Shown: one piece after another, positions 52,741 to 61,955 of the stretch | Numbering within the stretch: the first letter of the stretch is position 1 | How the letters are laid out: the number at the start of each line of letters is the position of its first letter | Assembly: GCF_007741495.1 (NCBI RefSeq) | Contig: NZ_CP036262.1 | Coordinates: forward strand, 3,286,001-3,350,000 | Source: Roseimaritima multifibrata | GTDB taxonomy: Bacteria; Planctomycetota; Planctomycetia; Pirellulales; Pirellulaceae | Reading direction: 5' to 3' | DNA length: 64,000 bases | The notes under the pieces: model-generated | Seen by the model: the letters and a program-made list of their open reading frames with translations, nothing else | Database searches by the model: none | Told to the model about the DNA's origin: nothing | Made by a program: the position numbers and the translations under genes

Positions 52741-53643
52741 TTATGGGGCGCAGGTGAGAATCATCACGCCCAGCAGTATCGCTGCGACACACCATGCCTT
52801 GGGACGCCATTGGGCTTCCTGCAAATACCTCGCTCCGTAGGCGAAGGCGACGACCACACTGCAGCGACGCACCGTGGAGATGACCGAAATAAGGGCTTCG
52901 GGGTCGGCGACCGCGGTGAAATAAAGCATGTCGGCCGTTAGCAAGAGCGGACTGATTGCCAGGATCGACCAGTGGAAGTGAAAAGGTTTTTCGGATCGTT
53001 CGCAAAAGAACCACCACAGAAACAACGGAACCATTACCGGAACGAGGTAGATACTGAACCATGCCTGAAGCGTCGCAGGGGGGATAAGTGCGGTTTGCAA
53101 TAAGTATTTATCGTAGATCGAACTAACGGCCCCACTTAGCGTCGCCAAAATCATGCAGCCAACCCAACGGTCTCGACGGAAATTGATTCCCTCGCGACTG
53201 CCAAGAATCGAAAACCGCCAGAACGCCAACAACACAATCGCAATCCCGACCCACTGTCCCATTGAAGGACGTTCGCCAAGAAAAAGCGTGGCGATGGCAA
53301 TTGTCCACAACGGGCTGCTGGATCGGATGGGGGCCGCGATCGATAGTGGCAGATGTTTTAACGCGAACAATGAACAGGTCCAGGAGAACCCGACCAGGAT
53401 GCTTTTTAAAACAATCAAGCCGTGGCTGTAGTAAGACAGCGGTTCGACGCGCAGGCGTGTTATGGGCTGCGACGTCGGGTCAACGGATGCCCAGGTCACC
53501 AATGGAATCCACAACAGAGCACCAACGCAGACACTGATCAGTAGGACCGCAGGGACTGCGTTGCCGTGTGCAGCCTTCTTCTTGGTGATGTCGTAGATCC
53601 CCAACAACAGCGACGAACCGACAGCAAGCAGGATCCAGTTCAT
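52741..53643 (-). CDS. EamA/DMT-superfamily permease
   Basis: The start is ATG 53643, since the longer frame begins at TTG. The ~300-residue protein has ten hydrophobic helices in two repeats of five. The second half of repeat one shows the LPLSIAAPIRSSSPLWTIAIA and LGERPSMGQWVGIAIVL segments diagnostic of the EamA domain; the second repeat ends VRRCSVVVAFAYGARYLQE. Such drug/metabolite transporters export small metabolites, and the substrate is unknown. It follows the Fae gene by 112 bases on the same strand. Confidence 0.92.
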   Translation of the reverse strand: MNWILLAVGSSLLLGIYDITKKKAAHGNAVPAVLLISVCVGALLWIPLVTWASVDPTSQPITRLRVEPLSYYSHGLIVLKSILVGFSWTCSLFALKHLPLSIAAPIRSSSPLWTIAIATLFLGERPSMGQWVGIAIVLLAFWRFSILGSREGINFRRDRWVGCMILATLSGAVSSIYDKYLLQTALIPPATLQAWFSIYLVPVMVPLFLWWFFCERSEKPFHFHWSILAISPLLLTADMLYFTAVADPEALISVISTVRRCSVVVAFAYGARYLQEAQWRPKAWCVAAILLGVMILTCAP

Positions 53644-53755
53644 CGACAAACGGCTTGCTGTCGTGCTTTCTTATGGGGCTTCGTGGGAGGGGGGGAAAGC
53701 CAAATCGCCTTAGCTGTCTATTGCGGCTTCCCGCAGTGGGGGCAAATGCCGTGGT

Positions 53756-54304
53756 TTAAATCTTTCCGTCGAGGCCCATTTGATAATACTTGTGGGTGAT
53801 CTTGTCTTGGTTTTCAAGCAGCCAGTCGATCGAAGGTTGGTGATTCATCGCTTTGTGGATCGCTTGCGCCATCGCTTTACGATGAATATCAAAGAGCGCT
53901 TTATGATCTAAGTTGTCTTCTTTGATCACTCCAGGGTTTAACCAAACGCTACAGATGATGCCCAGGTCGTTGACCTTGTCCTTGGGAAGGTCTCCGGCAC
54001 GTACCGCGTCCAGCACGCCGTTGGCGATCGCCGCTTGCACGGTTCCCATCAGAATGTTGGTGTACCGACTGTTTTTCACGGTCACCTTGCTGACGCATAG
54101 GGTGACGGGACGGACTTGAATGTCGGTGTTCAAAATGGCAAACACCTTCGAATGGCCCATCGACTGGTCGCCGGTCAGCGTAGCCAGTGCGGTCCCCACG
54201 GGACCGTCCAGTTCGCCAATCACCACTTCGGGTTCCGCCGCGGTAAAGGGGGGGCCACCAGCGACAAGCGATTCACCCGTACGAAGAACAATGCGTTCAG
54301 ACAT
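53756..54304 (-). CDS. fae: Formaldehyde-activating enzyme (Fae) homologue
   Basis: The start is ATG 54304 with GGATGG upstream; ATG 54319 adds five residues. The ~182-residue product shows AEPEVVIGELDGPVGTALA, QSMGHSKVFAIL and PVTLCVSKVTV, the core motifs of Fae. Fae condenses formaldehyde with tetrahydromethanopterin to methylene-H4MPT, the entry to the H4MPT-linked C1 pathway known in planctomycetes. The usual position of the catalytic His is kept in the GHSK segment. No other H4MPT genes (mtd, mch, ftr/fhc) are nearby, so it stands apart from the pathway cluster here. It probably acts in detoxification. Confidence 0.92.
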   Translation of the reverse strand: MSERIVLRTGESLVAGGPPFTAAEPEVVIGELDGPVGTALATLTGDQSMGHSKVFAILNTDIQVRPVTLCVSKVTVKNSRYTNILMGTVQAAIANGVLDAVRAGDLPKDKVNDLGIICSVWLNPGVIKEDNLDHKALFDIHRKAMAQAIHKAMNHQPSIDWLLENQDKITHKYYQMGLDGKI

Positions 54305-54319
54305 CAAAAGTCCATCCAA

Positions 54320-54592
54320 TTGAGCAGTAGGAAGTTACCGGGAAAAGGGGGAACCGGATCCCACCTTTCGCAATCCTGATTGCTTGACGTGCCATTTTAA
54401 CGGTTGCATCGTCACGCGATTGATTTGGGGCTAACAAGAAACCAATAAACCCCGTCCGGCAGGTCGACTACCGTAACTTCCGCCCGGAATGCTCGCAACC
54501 GACCCTCCTAGCCGGACGACCATTCGTGCCCGCGATGACTTCGATTCGCAGCTTATTCACCGACGCCGGATGTTTCCTCGGCGAACACGTGG
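54320..54592. other. Short region between Fae and the pseudogene remnant
   Basis: Nothing certain. Faint out-of-frame similarity (NMVHVF around 54580-54596, minus strand) suggests the pseudogene may continue slightly into it. Confidence 0.4.
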
Positions 54593-55545
54593 ACCATGTT
54601 CAACCGGTTCCGGCTATCGTTTTACCACTTTGCGTTCTTGGTTTGTAGGAGATCTGCTTACACCAGGTTCATGAGATTTCAGGCAGACGCAGACGGACCG
54701 AACGGCCATCACCGCAAACCTCAACCGAGTCAACCACAAGCGATTTTCCGTCGTATAACCGCGAACCATCGTTTGCGGAGCGTTTCAGACGCCAGCTATC
54801 GACTAAGTCGTTCTTCGGGTCGCGTGCCAATTCTGAATCGACAGGCTGATTGAACCGTAGCGTCATCCCACTCTCTTTGGCTTCAAGGCCTATCGGCAAT
54901 AAGGTTTCCGCACCGGTATAAAGAATCCGGAGCAGGCCGCCACGACGTTCCGTTCGGTTACTCCCCCATGCGTTCATGCCGCAGGCGTACATCAGACCGG
55001 TTGTTGGGTGAAACCACGCTCGCATGACTCCTGTAGGGAATGAAGGTCGCGGCAAACGACAGATACCTCCCTGCCAGGTATCTCCGACCTTTTTCATGAG
55101 GGATTTTATAAACCTTGCCAAAGCCGTAGGACCGATTCAGCAGAGAACCTTTGAGTGGACCCCAGGAATCTCCTTCCACTCAAAACCATTCCGAAGGCGA
55201 TCGATCGATTGCTTTGTTGGGCCAGCAGCGCGGTTGTTCGATGGCGTCGTCACTGGAATCCTCGGGGGGACCGTAATCGTACATGTTTCCATAAAAGCCA
55301 ACTTCTGTCACTCGATCAATGCGGTTCATCGGTTGCCAGGCTACTTCTTGATCGGTCACGAAATAGGATCCATCCGGATTCTGGCAAATTCCATTGGCAG
55401 CCCGAAAACCGTTGGCGAGAATTTTCGCGGAGCGGCCATCTGCGTTGAACTGGTGGGCGTTGTCAAAGCTTTCTTAGAAATCGGTTTCGCCGTCGCCCTT
55501 TAGATCATTCAGGATCATGATCTGGTCGCGACAGGTTTCGAAGTT
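54593..55545 (-). pseudogene. Remnant of a secreted membrane-bound-dehydrogenase-type (sugar dehydrogenase-like) protein
   Basis: Joined across frames, the minus strand reads as one protein. DQIMILNDLKGDG is followed by an in-frame stop, then FDNAHQFNADGR, NPDGSYFVTDQEV and FYGNMYDYGPPE, then a second stop. GDSWGPLKGSLLNRSYGFG continues in another frame, then WQGGICRLPRPSFPTGVMRA, YACGMNAWGSN and SRLYDGKSLVVDSVEV, then TWCKQISY after another shift. These are motifs of the large secreted planctomycete proteins with a beta-propeller dehydrogenase domain and a cytochrome. The N-terminal part is gone; the remnant abuts the 3' end of the gene at 55515. Confidence 0.8.
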
Positions 55546-56252
55546 TCATCTGCTAGAACGAAAAAGATTCCCATCGCGATCACACAGGGCGGAATGGTCC
55601 ATTTCAAGATAAAACCAAATGCCGGATGCCAGTAATTATTGCCTGTTGAAACCCCCTCGTTGCGGTTTCTAGCGCGAACGGCCGCAGGTTCCATCATCTC
55701 CTGTCGGGGCGAACTTCGCAGTCCCGTCCGCCAATGCGAAGGAGCGACTGGGGACAGGATCGCCGCAGTGCAAATAATGATTAGGAAAAGAGAGAGGAAC
55801 ATCCCGCAGACGAACCCTACAAACGCTCCGATGCCTCCCGACTTTACTCCCTGCATTACTTTTGATGAAAAACCACTCGATTGTGAAATCGTTGGGGAGG
55901 CATCCGTGTCGATTTTGCTCGGCGACGTCGGTTCTTCTTCGTAAACACAATTGGAATCGTCGACTTTGTGCGACTGATTTTCGGAGCGTCGAAGCAGGGA
56001 TGGGATTCGAATCACGCCGACTATAAAGCCAACGGTCCAGCCGACCGCAGGCATGTAGGCACGAACGCTTTTCGTTTCCAGTGTTACAAAACCACTTACC
56101 AACCACGTCAGCATCGCAAATTGTGAGAACACAATTACGCCCATGATGCAGAGCATGGACGTTTCCAGCAGCCATCTTCCAGTTTGGAATACGATTGTGA
56201 CCGCGATGTTGCCCCAGTACGGGCCGTTTTGAAATCGGCGACTAAGCATCAT
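55515..56252 (-). CDS. Hypothetical membrane protein
   Basis: The 245-residue protein is not recognised. It has hydrophobic segments at about residues 30-58 (MLCIMGVIVFSQFAMLTWLV), 65-82, 135-162 (GAFVGFVCGMFLSLFLIII) and 215-235. Between these lies a polar Ser/Glu-rich loop. A tandem ATGATG start follows an AAAGAAG sequence. The last ~10 codons overlap the left-over start of the pseudogene remnant, so the C-terminus may have been altered by the rearrangement that truncated that gene. It has no evident operon partner. Confidence 0.6.
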   Translation of the reverse strand: MMLSRRFQNGPYWGNIAVTIVFQTGRWLLETSMLCIMGVIVFSQFAMLTWLVSGFVTLETKSVRAYMPAVGWTVGFIVGVIRIPSLLRRSENQSHKVDDSNCVYEEEPTSPSKIDTDASPTISQSSGFSSKVMQGVKSGGIGAFVGFVCGMFLSLFLIIICTAAILSPVAPSHWRTGLRSSPRQEMMEPAAVRARNRNEGVSTGNNYWHPAFGFILKWTIPPCVIAMGIFFVLADETSKPVATRS

Positions 56253-56363
56253 TCAACTTCTTTGGAGTGTGCTGGATCCCCCTCATGTAGGAAACAGTTT
56301 AATCCATTTGCGAAGAACGGTTTGCACCCGTGACCATTCATGTCGGTGATATCGGCCGCACCG

Positions 56364-57506
56364 TTAGATAAATAGTGAATTGAAAGTAAGCCATCGAGCC
56401 GTCAACAAGGTGAATGTCAGACAGCCCCACCAAATGGTTCGCCGAGCAAGCGGGTACTGGCGAAGCCAATAGAGAAGGCTGATTGCGATTCCGGTAATCG
56501 TCAATTTGGCGATGAACAAGGTCAAGCCATTTTCAATCAGTTGGCTTCCTAGTGGATTCAGCTCTCGTGTCGCTCCTGTTTGGTATGCAAGGACGGTCCA
56601 AACTAGATCCAATAGTGACATCAGCCCGGCGATCGCAAGGAGCGTGATGGTGGTCTTTCGGTTCGCGCTTAACCACGCATCCTTCGATTCCGGAGTCGCT
56701 TGTTTTGGAGCCGCGGACGCAAACACCGCTTGCGAACTGGTCATCAGGTTTCCCAAGGCGACAACAACCAGTAAGAATGCAAAAATCGTGAGCGGCAACT
56801 GTAGACGTGCTGTCCAGCGGTTTGCTTGGGATGCATAGTAGTTCGATCGCTTAATGCTCTCGATTCGATCGATGTGCTCGCCGGCGCGTTCTTCAAATTG
56901 ATCGGAATATTCCATCTCTTGGATTCTCGCTATCCACGTATCGCGATCGGGTCCCTTTGTGATCAGGGTGTCGATGTCAAGATCGTCGATCGCGGCGGGA
57001 TCGTCCGCCGTGGCAAGTTGCAGAAATTCGAAGGTTGTTTGCCCGGGGGCGATGGCAACTGACGGTTTCGAATCGTTAAGCAGCATTGCTCCGTCGGATC
57101 GCAAGTCTCCAAGTTGCATCGCAAACCGTTGCCAGGGATCAAGCGGGCCCGCCTCTGAACTGCGGAATTTGCCTCTCCCACCATAGCGTCCAAATGAGGA
57201 ATTTTGAGACGATTGACTCGAGAGGTTGAACGCATCTTCCGCGTAGACCGTTCCGTTGATCTTAAAAGAATCGGAGAAAAATTCGATTCGATAGGGTGTG
57301 GGGACATACTGGCCATTCACAAATAGATAGCCGTTTTCGGTATCGATCGTTGGCATGTCCGTTGAAAACGCGCCGGAGGGCCGAGCGGCGCGTTCGCGCG
57401 GCCTATTTTGCTGCCCCAAAACCTCGCCCGCGCAGCACAACCACAGGATCAGCACCAATCCAGAGAAAACGTTTGTAAAGGTCGATCGAAAGTTCGCACA
57501 GGACAC
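56364..57506 (-). CDS. Hypothetical membrane protein with DUF5658-like C-terminus
   Basis: The 380-residue protein starts at GTG 57506, which has GGAG about 8 bases upstream. A signal-like segment (FSGLVLILWLCCAGEVLG) is followed by a basic Pro/Arg-rich stretch. A soluble region carries NGQYVPTPYRIEF near residue 65 and an acidic helical part. Four membrane helices fill the last 160 residues; LLDLVWTVLAYQTGATRELNPLGSQLI recalls DUF5658. The protein looks lineage-specific and no function can be assigned. Confidence 0.7.
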   Translation of the reverse strand: MSCANFRSTFTNVFSGLVLILWLCCAGEVLGQQNRPRERAARPSGAFSTDMPTIDTENGYLFVNGQYVPTPYRIEFFSDSFKINGTVYAEDAFNLSSQSSQNSSFGRYGGRGKFRSSEAGPLDPWQRFAMQLGDLRSDGAMLLNDSKPSVAIAPGQTTFEFLQLATADDPAAIDDLDIDTLITKGPDRDTWIARIQEMEYSDQFEERAGEHIDRIESIKRSNYYASQANRWTARLQLPLTIFAFLLVVVALGNLMTSSQAVFASAAPKQATPESKDAWLSANRKTTITLLAIAGLMSLLDLVWTVLAYQTGATRELNPLGSQLIENGLTLFIAKLTITGIAISLLYWLRQYPLARRTIWWGCLTFTLLTARWLTFNSLFI

Positions 57507-57838
57507 GCCGAAGCTCCGTCAGGTTGGCGCACGGTTGAGGCATTTGTTATTGAAACTCCGTCAACGCCTAAAGGTTTCGGGGCTTGTGTCCCTTCCGGAA
57601 AGATCGTCCGGTGCATAAACGATTGAACCGCCCGCAAGATCTGGCCAATAGAGCCTACTTTTGACGGTTGTGGAGATGCCCGAATCGTTCGCTGGACGTT
57701 ACCGGCCGACGCTATTTGACGTTGCCGACGCTAATTGACGTTGCCGTCGCGGCGACGTTGCGTTGCGTGAGCATCGGAGGCGATCGAGCGACGATCGCCT
57801 GCCGATTTAGTGCCTGTCTACTTTCGAGCTGCTGGGCG
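57507..57838. other. Gap with short internal repeats and a hairpin
   Basis: No gene is seen. It contains a locally repeated GACGTTGCCG/GACGCTA pattern at about 57694-57760 and a perfect hairpin at 57778-57800. Confidence 0.55.
57778..57800 (-). terminator. Hairpin after the DUF1552 gene
   Basis: AGGCGATCG pairs perfectly with CGATCGCCT around a 5-nt loop (AGCGA). It lies 39 bases after the DUF1552 stop. A T-run is missing on the minus strand, so termination is inferred from position. Confidence 0.5.
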
Positions 57839-59242
57839 CTAGACCTCTGCCAGTGTCGTGGTGCTATCGGCAAAACTATCGGTTTCAACACCCAGCTTTT
57901 GCAGCATGGTTAGATAGAGGTTTGAAAGCGGCAGTTCCTCGTAGGCCATCTTTGCTCGCCAGCCGGCATCGGTGCTGATTCCAGCGGTCGCTTGATGGTC
58001 TTCGTTCCCCTGCCCGTACTTCAGGTACTGCCCATGTTTGAAGCCCATGTTTTTCCCCCCTGCGAGGATCAATGGATAGTTGCGTGAAAGGTGGAAAGCA
58101 CTCGATGCCGATCCGAAAAGGAGTAACGTGTTGTCCAGCATCGTCCCGTCGCCATTGGGTTCGGATGTCGATTTTAGCCGAGCCACGAAACGCCCAAATT
58201 CTTCGCTAAGGAAATGACAATAGGTTCCGAAATTCTTCCAGCCGTCCGGTTCCTTGGTCGCATGGGTCAGCTGATGAGTTAATTTGAAACCGACAGCACG
58301 GGCGAGGTAGTCGCTGATTCCAATGCCATTTTCGCGGCCAAGCTGATAGGTCGCAACACGAGTCGAATCGGTTTTGAAGGCCAAGTAGATCAGTTCATAC
58401 ATCGTACGCAAATAGTTGCGTGGATCTTCAGGCGTGACATCCAGATTCAAGTGGTCGACATTGACCTGAGCAAAAGGAATATCCATCCAATGTTTTGCTT
58501 TTTCAACTTTGATCTCGGTGTCTCGAACCGACTGCAGATATTCATCCAGCCGCTTCTGATCGTGACCGGAAAGGCTCCGTTTTAGGGATTGTGCGTCGGC
58601 CAGAAGGTAGTCCAAGGCACTTTCGCTCATCGCCAATCGGCGCGCCGCCCCTTCGTCGTTTGCTGTAAACAGCATGTCGAAGATGCGTTTGGGGCGATGT
58701 TCCGCCGGAATCGCACGCCCGTTGCGGTTGAAGGAGAGCGTTTGCGCGCCGCGTGGTGACCCCGTGCCACCATCTGTGGAAAGAACAAGCGAAGAGAAAC
58801 GGGTGTGCTTCCCCGTCTGCTCCGCAAATAGTTGGTCAAGGGAGATGCTGTTGTGGTAGTCGCCGTTGTTTCCCGTATGGGCCCCGGTCAGGAATTGATC
58901 CGCGTTTCGGTGACCGTGGATGTCTCGCACGCCCGGATGCGAAAGCCCGCTAAGAATCGTGATCTCGTCACGCAGCGGTTCCAATGGATCAAGACATTTG
59001 GTCAGTTGGAAGTCCTTTCCTGATCCGTGAGGAAACCATGCCCAGTCCTGATAGGCCGGGTCTTCTTTTAATGGCATCGGGACGCCATCAGGAATATAGA
59101 AAGCGGCGAATCGCTTTTTGTTTTGGGACTCGGCGGGTGAAGTCGATCCGGCAAACGATTCGAACGCGGGTAACGCGAGGGCAAACCCACCCATCCCACG
59201 TAGAAAGAGTCTGCGGTCTAGTCTTGAGATTCTTACGCTCAT
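57839..59242 (-). CDS. DUF1552 family protein, Tat-exported
   Basis: The 467-residue protein begins with a twin-arginine leader (DRRLFLRGMGGFALALPAFES). The DUF1552 body has FAAFYIPDGVPMP, LSGLSHPGVRDIHGHRNAD, DNTLLLFGSAS and the terminal DSTTTLAEV. It lies 36 bases after the DUF1592 gene and forms the standard DUF1592-DUF1552 pair. It is similar in plan to the DUF1552 protein at 26685-28016. Biochemical role unknown. Confidence 0.95.
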   Translation of the reverse strand: MSVRISRLDRRLFLRGMGGFALALPAFESFAGSTSPAESQNKKRFAAFYIPDGVPMPLKEDPAYQDWAWFPHGSGKDFQLTKCLDPLEPLRDEITILSGLSHPGVRDIHGHRNADQFLTGAHTGNNGDYHNSISLDQLFAEQTGKHTRFSSLVLSTDGGTGSPRGAQTLSFNRNGRAIPAEHRPKRIFDMLFTANDEGAARRLAMSESALDYLLADAQSLKRSLSGHDQKRLDEYLQSVRDTEIKVEKAKHWMDIPFAQVNVDHLNLDVTPEDPRNYLRTMYELIYLAFKTDSTRVATYQLGRENGIGISDYLARAVGFKLTHQLTHATKEPDGWKNFGTYCHFLSEEFGRFVARLKSTSEPNGDGTMLDNTLLLFGSASSAFHLSRNYPLILAGGKNMGFKHGQYLKYGQGNEDHQATAGISTDAGWRAKMAYEELPLSNLYLTMLQKLGVETDSFADSTTTLAEV

Positions 59243-59278
59243 CGTTCACCTCCGTTGCATGAATAATTGCGGTGCATT

Positions 59279-61897
59279 CTATTTAGCCTGAAAAAGCTCA
59301 CTCGTAACGATCAGTGAGACCAGAGTCGAAAGACCATCGCCCTTCTGACGGAGCTGGGCAGTGATTTGATCGATACTCGATCGGTCAGCAAAACCGAGCG
59401 GACGCCCGAGGCCAAAGGTGGTCAATTTGTGCACCATCGCTCGGCAGAATTGGTCTTGGCGGTTCGCCAGTAAGTACCGCTTTAAACCGTCCACCCCGTC
59501 AAGTTTCTGTTGGTTGAACAACCGACTAGACGCATCAACCGGTTTGTCTTTTATCTGGTCACGCCAAAGTCCAACCGCGTCGAAGTTTTCAAAAGCAATT
59601 CCCCAGGGATCAATTTTTGCATGACAGGAAATGCAGGCAGGATCATTCCGGTGATTTTCGATTCGCTCTTTGACCGTCATTTTGGCGATTTCTGGATCGG
59701 CTATATCAATTTCAGGGACCGCCGCCGGGGGAGGAGGCGGAGGGTCGTTTAGCAATCGCTCCAGCAGCCAGATGCCTCGCTTGAGCGGGTGGGAATCCTT
59801 GCCGTCAGAATTCATCGCCAAGAGACCGGCTTGTGTCATCAAACCGCCTCGACGATCGTTCGAGGCAAGCGACACCTTGCGAAATGATTTGCCATGCACA
59901 TCTTGCAGTCCGTAGTGCATTGCCAACCGCTCGTTAACCATCGCGTAGTCCGCATGCACGAAGTCCAGAACACTTCGGTTTTCCGCCAGCATCTGCTGAA
60001 AGAAGGCGATGGGTTCCTGTTGCATCGCGGTTTTCAGTTCGTCATCAAAGTCCGGGTAGCTCGCCTTTTCGACGTCCAGATAGTCAAGCAGTTGCATGCC
60101 CAACCATTGCCGCACGAATTGCTGAACGAACCGTTCGCTGCGCGGGTCGGCCAGCATCCGGTTCGTCTGTTTAAGAAGTGTTTGGTGGTCATTCAGCTCT
60201 CCGCGTTCCGCCAGATCGAGCAGTTCAGCATCGGGCGTGCTGCACCAGAGAAACATAGACAGCCGGGTGGCGAGTTCGAAATCGGTGAGGGCTTCGGATT
60301 TTGTCGCCTGAGGACTCTCTGCAATGAGGTATAGAAATTTCGGCGAGGCCAGCGCAGTTGCCAGTACTTCGATCATCGCTTCTTGGAAATCTTGGCACTC
60401 GGGACGGACGCTTGTGAACAACGCGAGTTGTCTATCGATTTCAGCATCGGTTACTGGGCGTCTCCATGCACGGGGCAAAAATGCGGATAAAATCTCCCGC
60501 GCGTAGGCAGGTTCGTCTTCCTTATTGTCACTGTCGATAAAAATACGAGCATGCGATTCCGGAGGCCACTGCTCGTAAACAGGAGTCGCGATCTGGAGCG
60601 AAAGGATCTCGATTTCCGATTCCTGACGGTTTTTGCGTCCTGAGTAACTGTTCTGAAGAATCAGGTATTCCGTAGGATTGGGCAGGTCGCCCAGTTCGGT
60701 GACTCCCCGGTAGTTGTTCCGTGGAATTTCTGAAAGAGGTACATCCCACCGGTAGTACGCTGGCTGATCGGGGGAGGCCAGGATCGGAACATCCCGGTCG
60801 TCGACCCGTTCGCTGGTTCGGGAGTCATTCGATGGCTGGTAACCAAAACGAAGTCGCAGAGTCGGGGGACTTGGGCTCTCCATCGACACACGCGATGCCA
60901 GCACACGAATGCGTAGGGTGCCTCTGTCGGGCAACTGATCACTTAGGTCGATGCGATGTTCGTTCCCCGGGGGCAGCAGCAGAACTTTGGAAGATTCGAC
61001 GGGGGGATCGGTCAGCTGTTTGCTGGGGAGGTGAGCCATCCGTCCGCCGTTGTACTGATAGGCCGCCCGATAGGTCTCGCCGGTTGCCAAGTCGCGGTAT
61101 CGGGGCCCGCGTTTCAGATCCTGCGGTTTCTTATCATTACGCTCTTTTACCAAAGCGGCATCCATCGGAATGGAATAGTACAAGTTGTCGGGGCGTGGGC
61201 CGCGAACGACTGCCTTCTGTAAAGCCTGTCGTCCAATGGCACGGTAATTGACAAATTGTTTTACCGACATTTGCAGCATCTCCGAACTGTTCTCAAACCC
61301 ATCTTCAGAAATGGTTTCCGGCGAAAGATCGTTGGCAAACTCGTATGGCAATCCAAGCAGATCCTGCAAAGCGTAGTTGTACTCGTACCGAGTCATACGC
61401 CGGAAGGAAGTGTGGTTGCGATCGTTTCGATGAACCTGAGACGCCGTCTGGAGTTCGATCGAAAGCCAGTCAATGATCTGGCCGCGGGCATCACCGGCAA
61501 GCTGAAATTCATTTCCTTCGGGAGGCATTTCACCATTGCTTAAAACATTGATGACTTCGATCCACCAATCGGCGTCGCCACCGCGAATCATATCGGGCGC
61601 TAAAGTATCGACTCGAAATCCGCCCTCTTCTTTTTCTGGGCCATGGCAGGGTACGCAGGATGCCTGCAGCAGCGGTTCGATCGTCGCGTGGAATTCGGCA
61701 GTGTTCGCTTTGGGGACCTGGTTTGTTGGTTCCTGTACCGATGCCGTTTTGCGATAGCCTGATTGAAGACGCCCGCGAATCTTAACTTCCTCGAGGGTCG
61801 GCAGACCGTCTTCACCCGATGCCGAAGAAATCGATAGGCAAAATCCCATAAGAGAGATCAGAAGCAACTTGCAGAAGTCTCTTGCGGTTCTATTCAT
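59279..61897 (-). CDS. DUF1592/DUF1588/DUF1585 cytochrome-like protein
   Basis: The 872-residue protein has a signal peptide (LLLISLMGFCLSISSASG) and a first motif CVPCHG (Cys81, Cys84, His85). DUF1587 follows (RRMTRYEYNYALQDLLG), then DUF1595, DUF1592 (FELATRLSMFLWCSTPDAELLDL), DUF1588 with a second motif ISCHAKIDPWGIAFENFDAVG, and DUF1585 at the end (LTTFGLGRPLGFADR). The length is typical for the family. It is exported and may bind haem through the CxxCH motifs, but no activity has been shown for the family. It precedes DUF1552 in the same operon and lies 58 bases after the beta-helix gene. Confidence 0.95.
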   Translation of the reverse strand: MNRTARDFCKLLLISLMGFCLSISSASGEDGLPTLEEVKIRGRLQSGYRKTASVQEPTNQVPKANTAEFHATIEPLLQASCVPCHGPEKEEGGFRVDTLAPDMIRGGDADWWIEVINVLSNGEMPPEGNEFQLAGDARGQIIDWLSIELQTASQVHRNDRNHTSFRRMTRYEYNYALQDLLGLPYEFANDLSPETISEDGFENSSEMLQMSVKQFVNYRAIGRQALQKAVVRGPRPDNLYYSIPMDAALVKERNDKKPQDLKRGPRYRDLATGETYRAAYQYNGGRMAHLPSKQLTDPPVESSKVLLLPPGNEHRIDLSDQLPDRGTLRIRVLASRVSMESPSPPTLRLRFGYQPSNDSRTSERVDDRDVPILASPDQPAYYRWDVPLSEIPRNNYRGVTELGDLPNPTEYLILQNSYSGRKNRQESEIEILSLQIATPVYEQWPPESHARIFIDSDNKEDEPAYAREILSAFLPRAWRRPVTDAEIDRQLALFTSVRPECQDFQEAMIEVLATALASPKFLYLIAESPQATKSEALTDFELATRLSMFLWCSTPDAELLDLAERGELNDHQTLLKQTNRMLADPRSERFVQQFVRQWLGMQLLDYLDVEKASYPDFDDELKTAMQQEPIAFFQQMLAENRSVLDFVHADYAMVNERLAMHYGLQDVHGKSFRKVSLASNDRRGGLMTQAGLLAMNSDGKDSHPLKRGIWLLERLLNDPPPPPPAAVPEIDIADPEIAKMTVKERIENHRNDPACISCHAKIDPWGIAFENFDAVGLWRDQIKDKPVDASSRLFNQQKLDGVDGLKRYLLANRQDQFCRAMVHKLTTFGLGRPLGFADRSSIDQITAQLRQKGDGLSTLVSLIVTSELFQAK

Positions 61898-61955
61898 TCA
61901 ATTGAATCGGCGGGGATTTGATGCGATTGGCGGGAGGCACTACTGCGGGGGGGCA

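Noticed and set aside
53711-53790. Short minus-strand segment reading ICPHCGKPQ followed by a stop, like a zinc-ribbon end
   Set aside because: It overlaps the 3' end of the Fae gene in another frame and has no identifiable start. The same bases form a small hairpin (TGCGG/CCGCA).
54669-55121. A 150-codon frame that could be called an intact gene
   Set aside because: It is the middle piece of the frame-disrupted dehydrogenase-like remnant and lacks a proper N-terminus.
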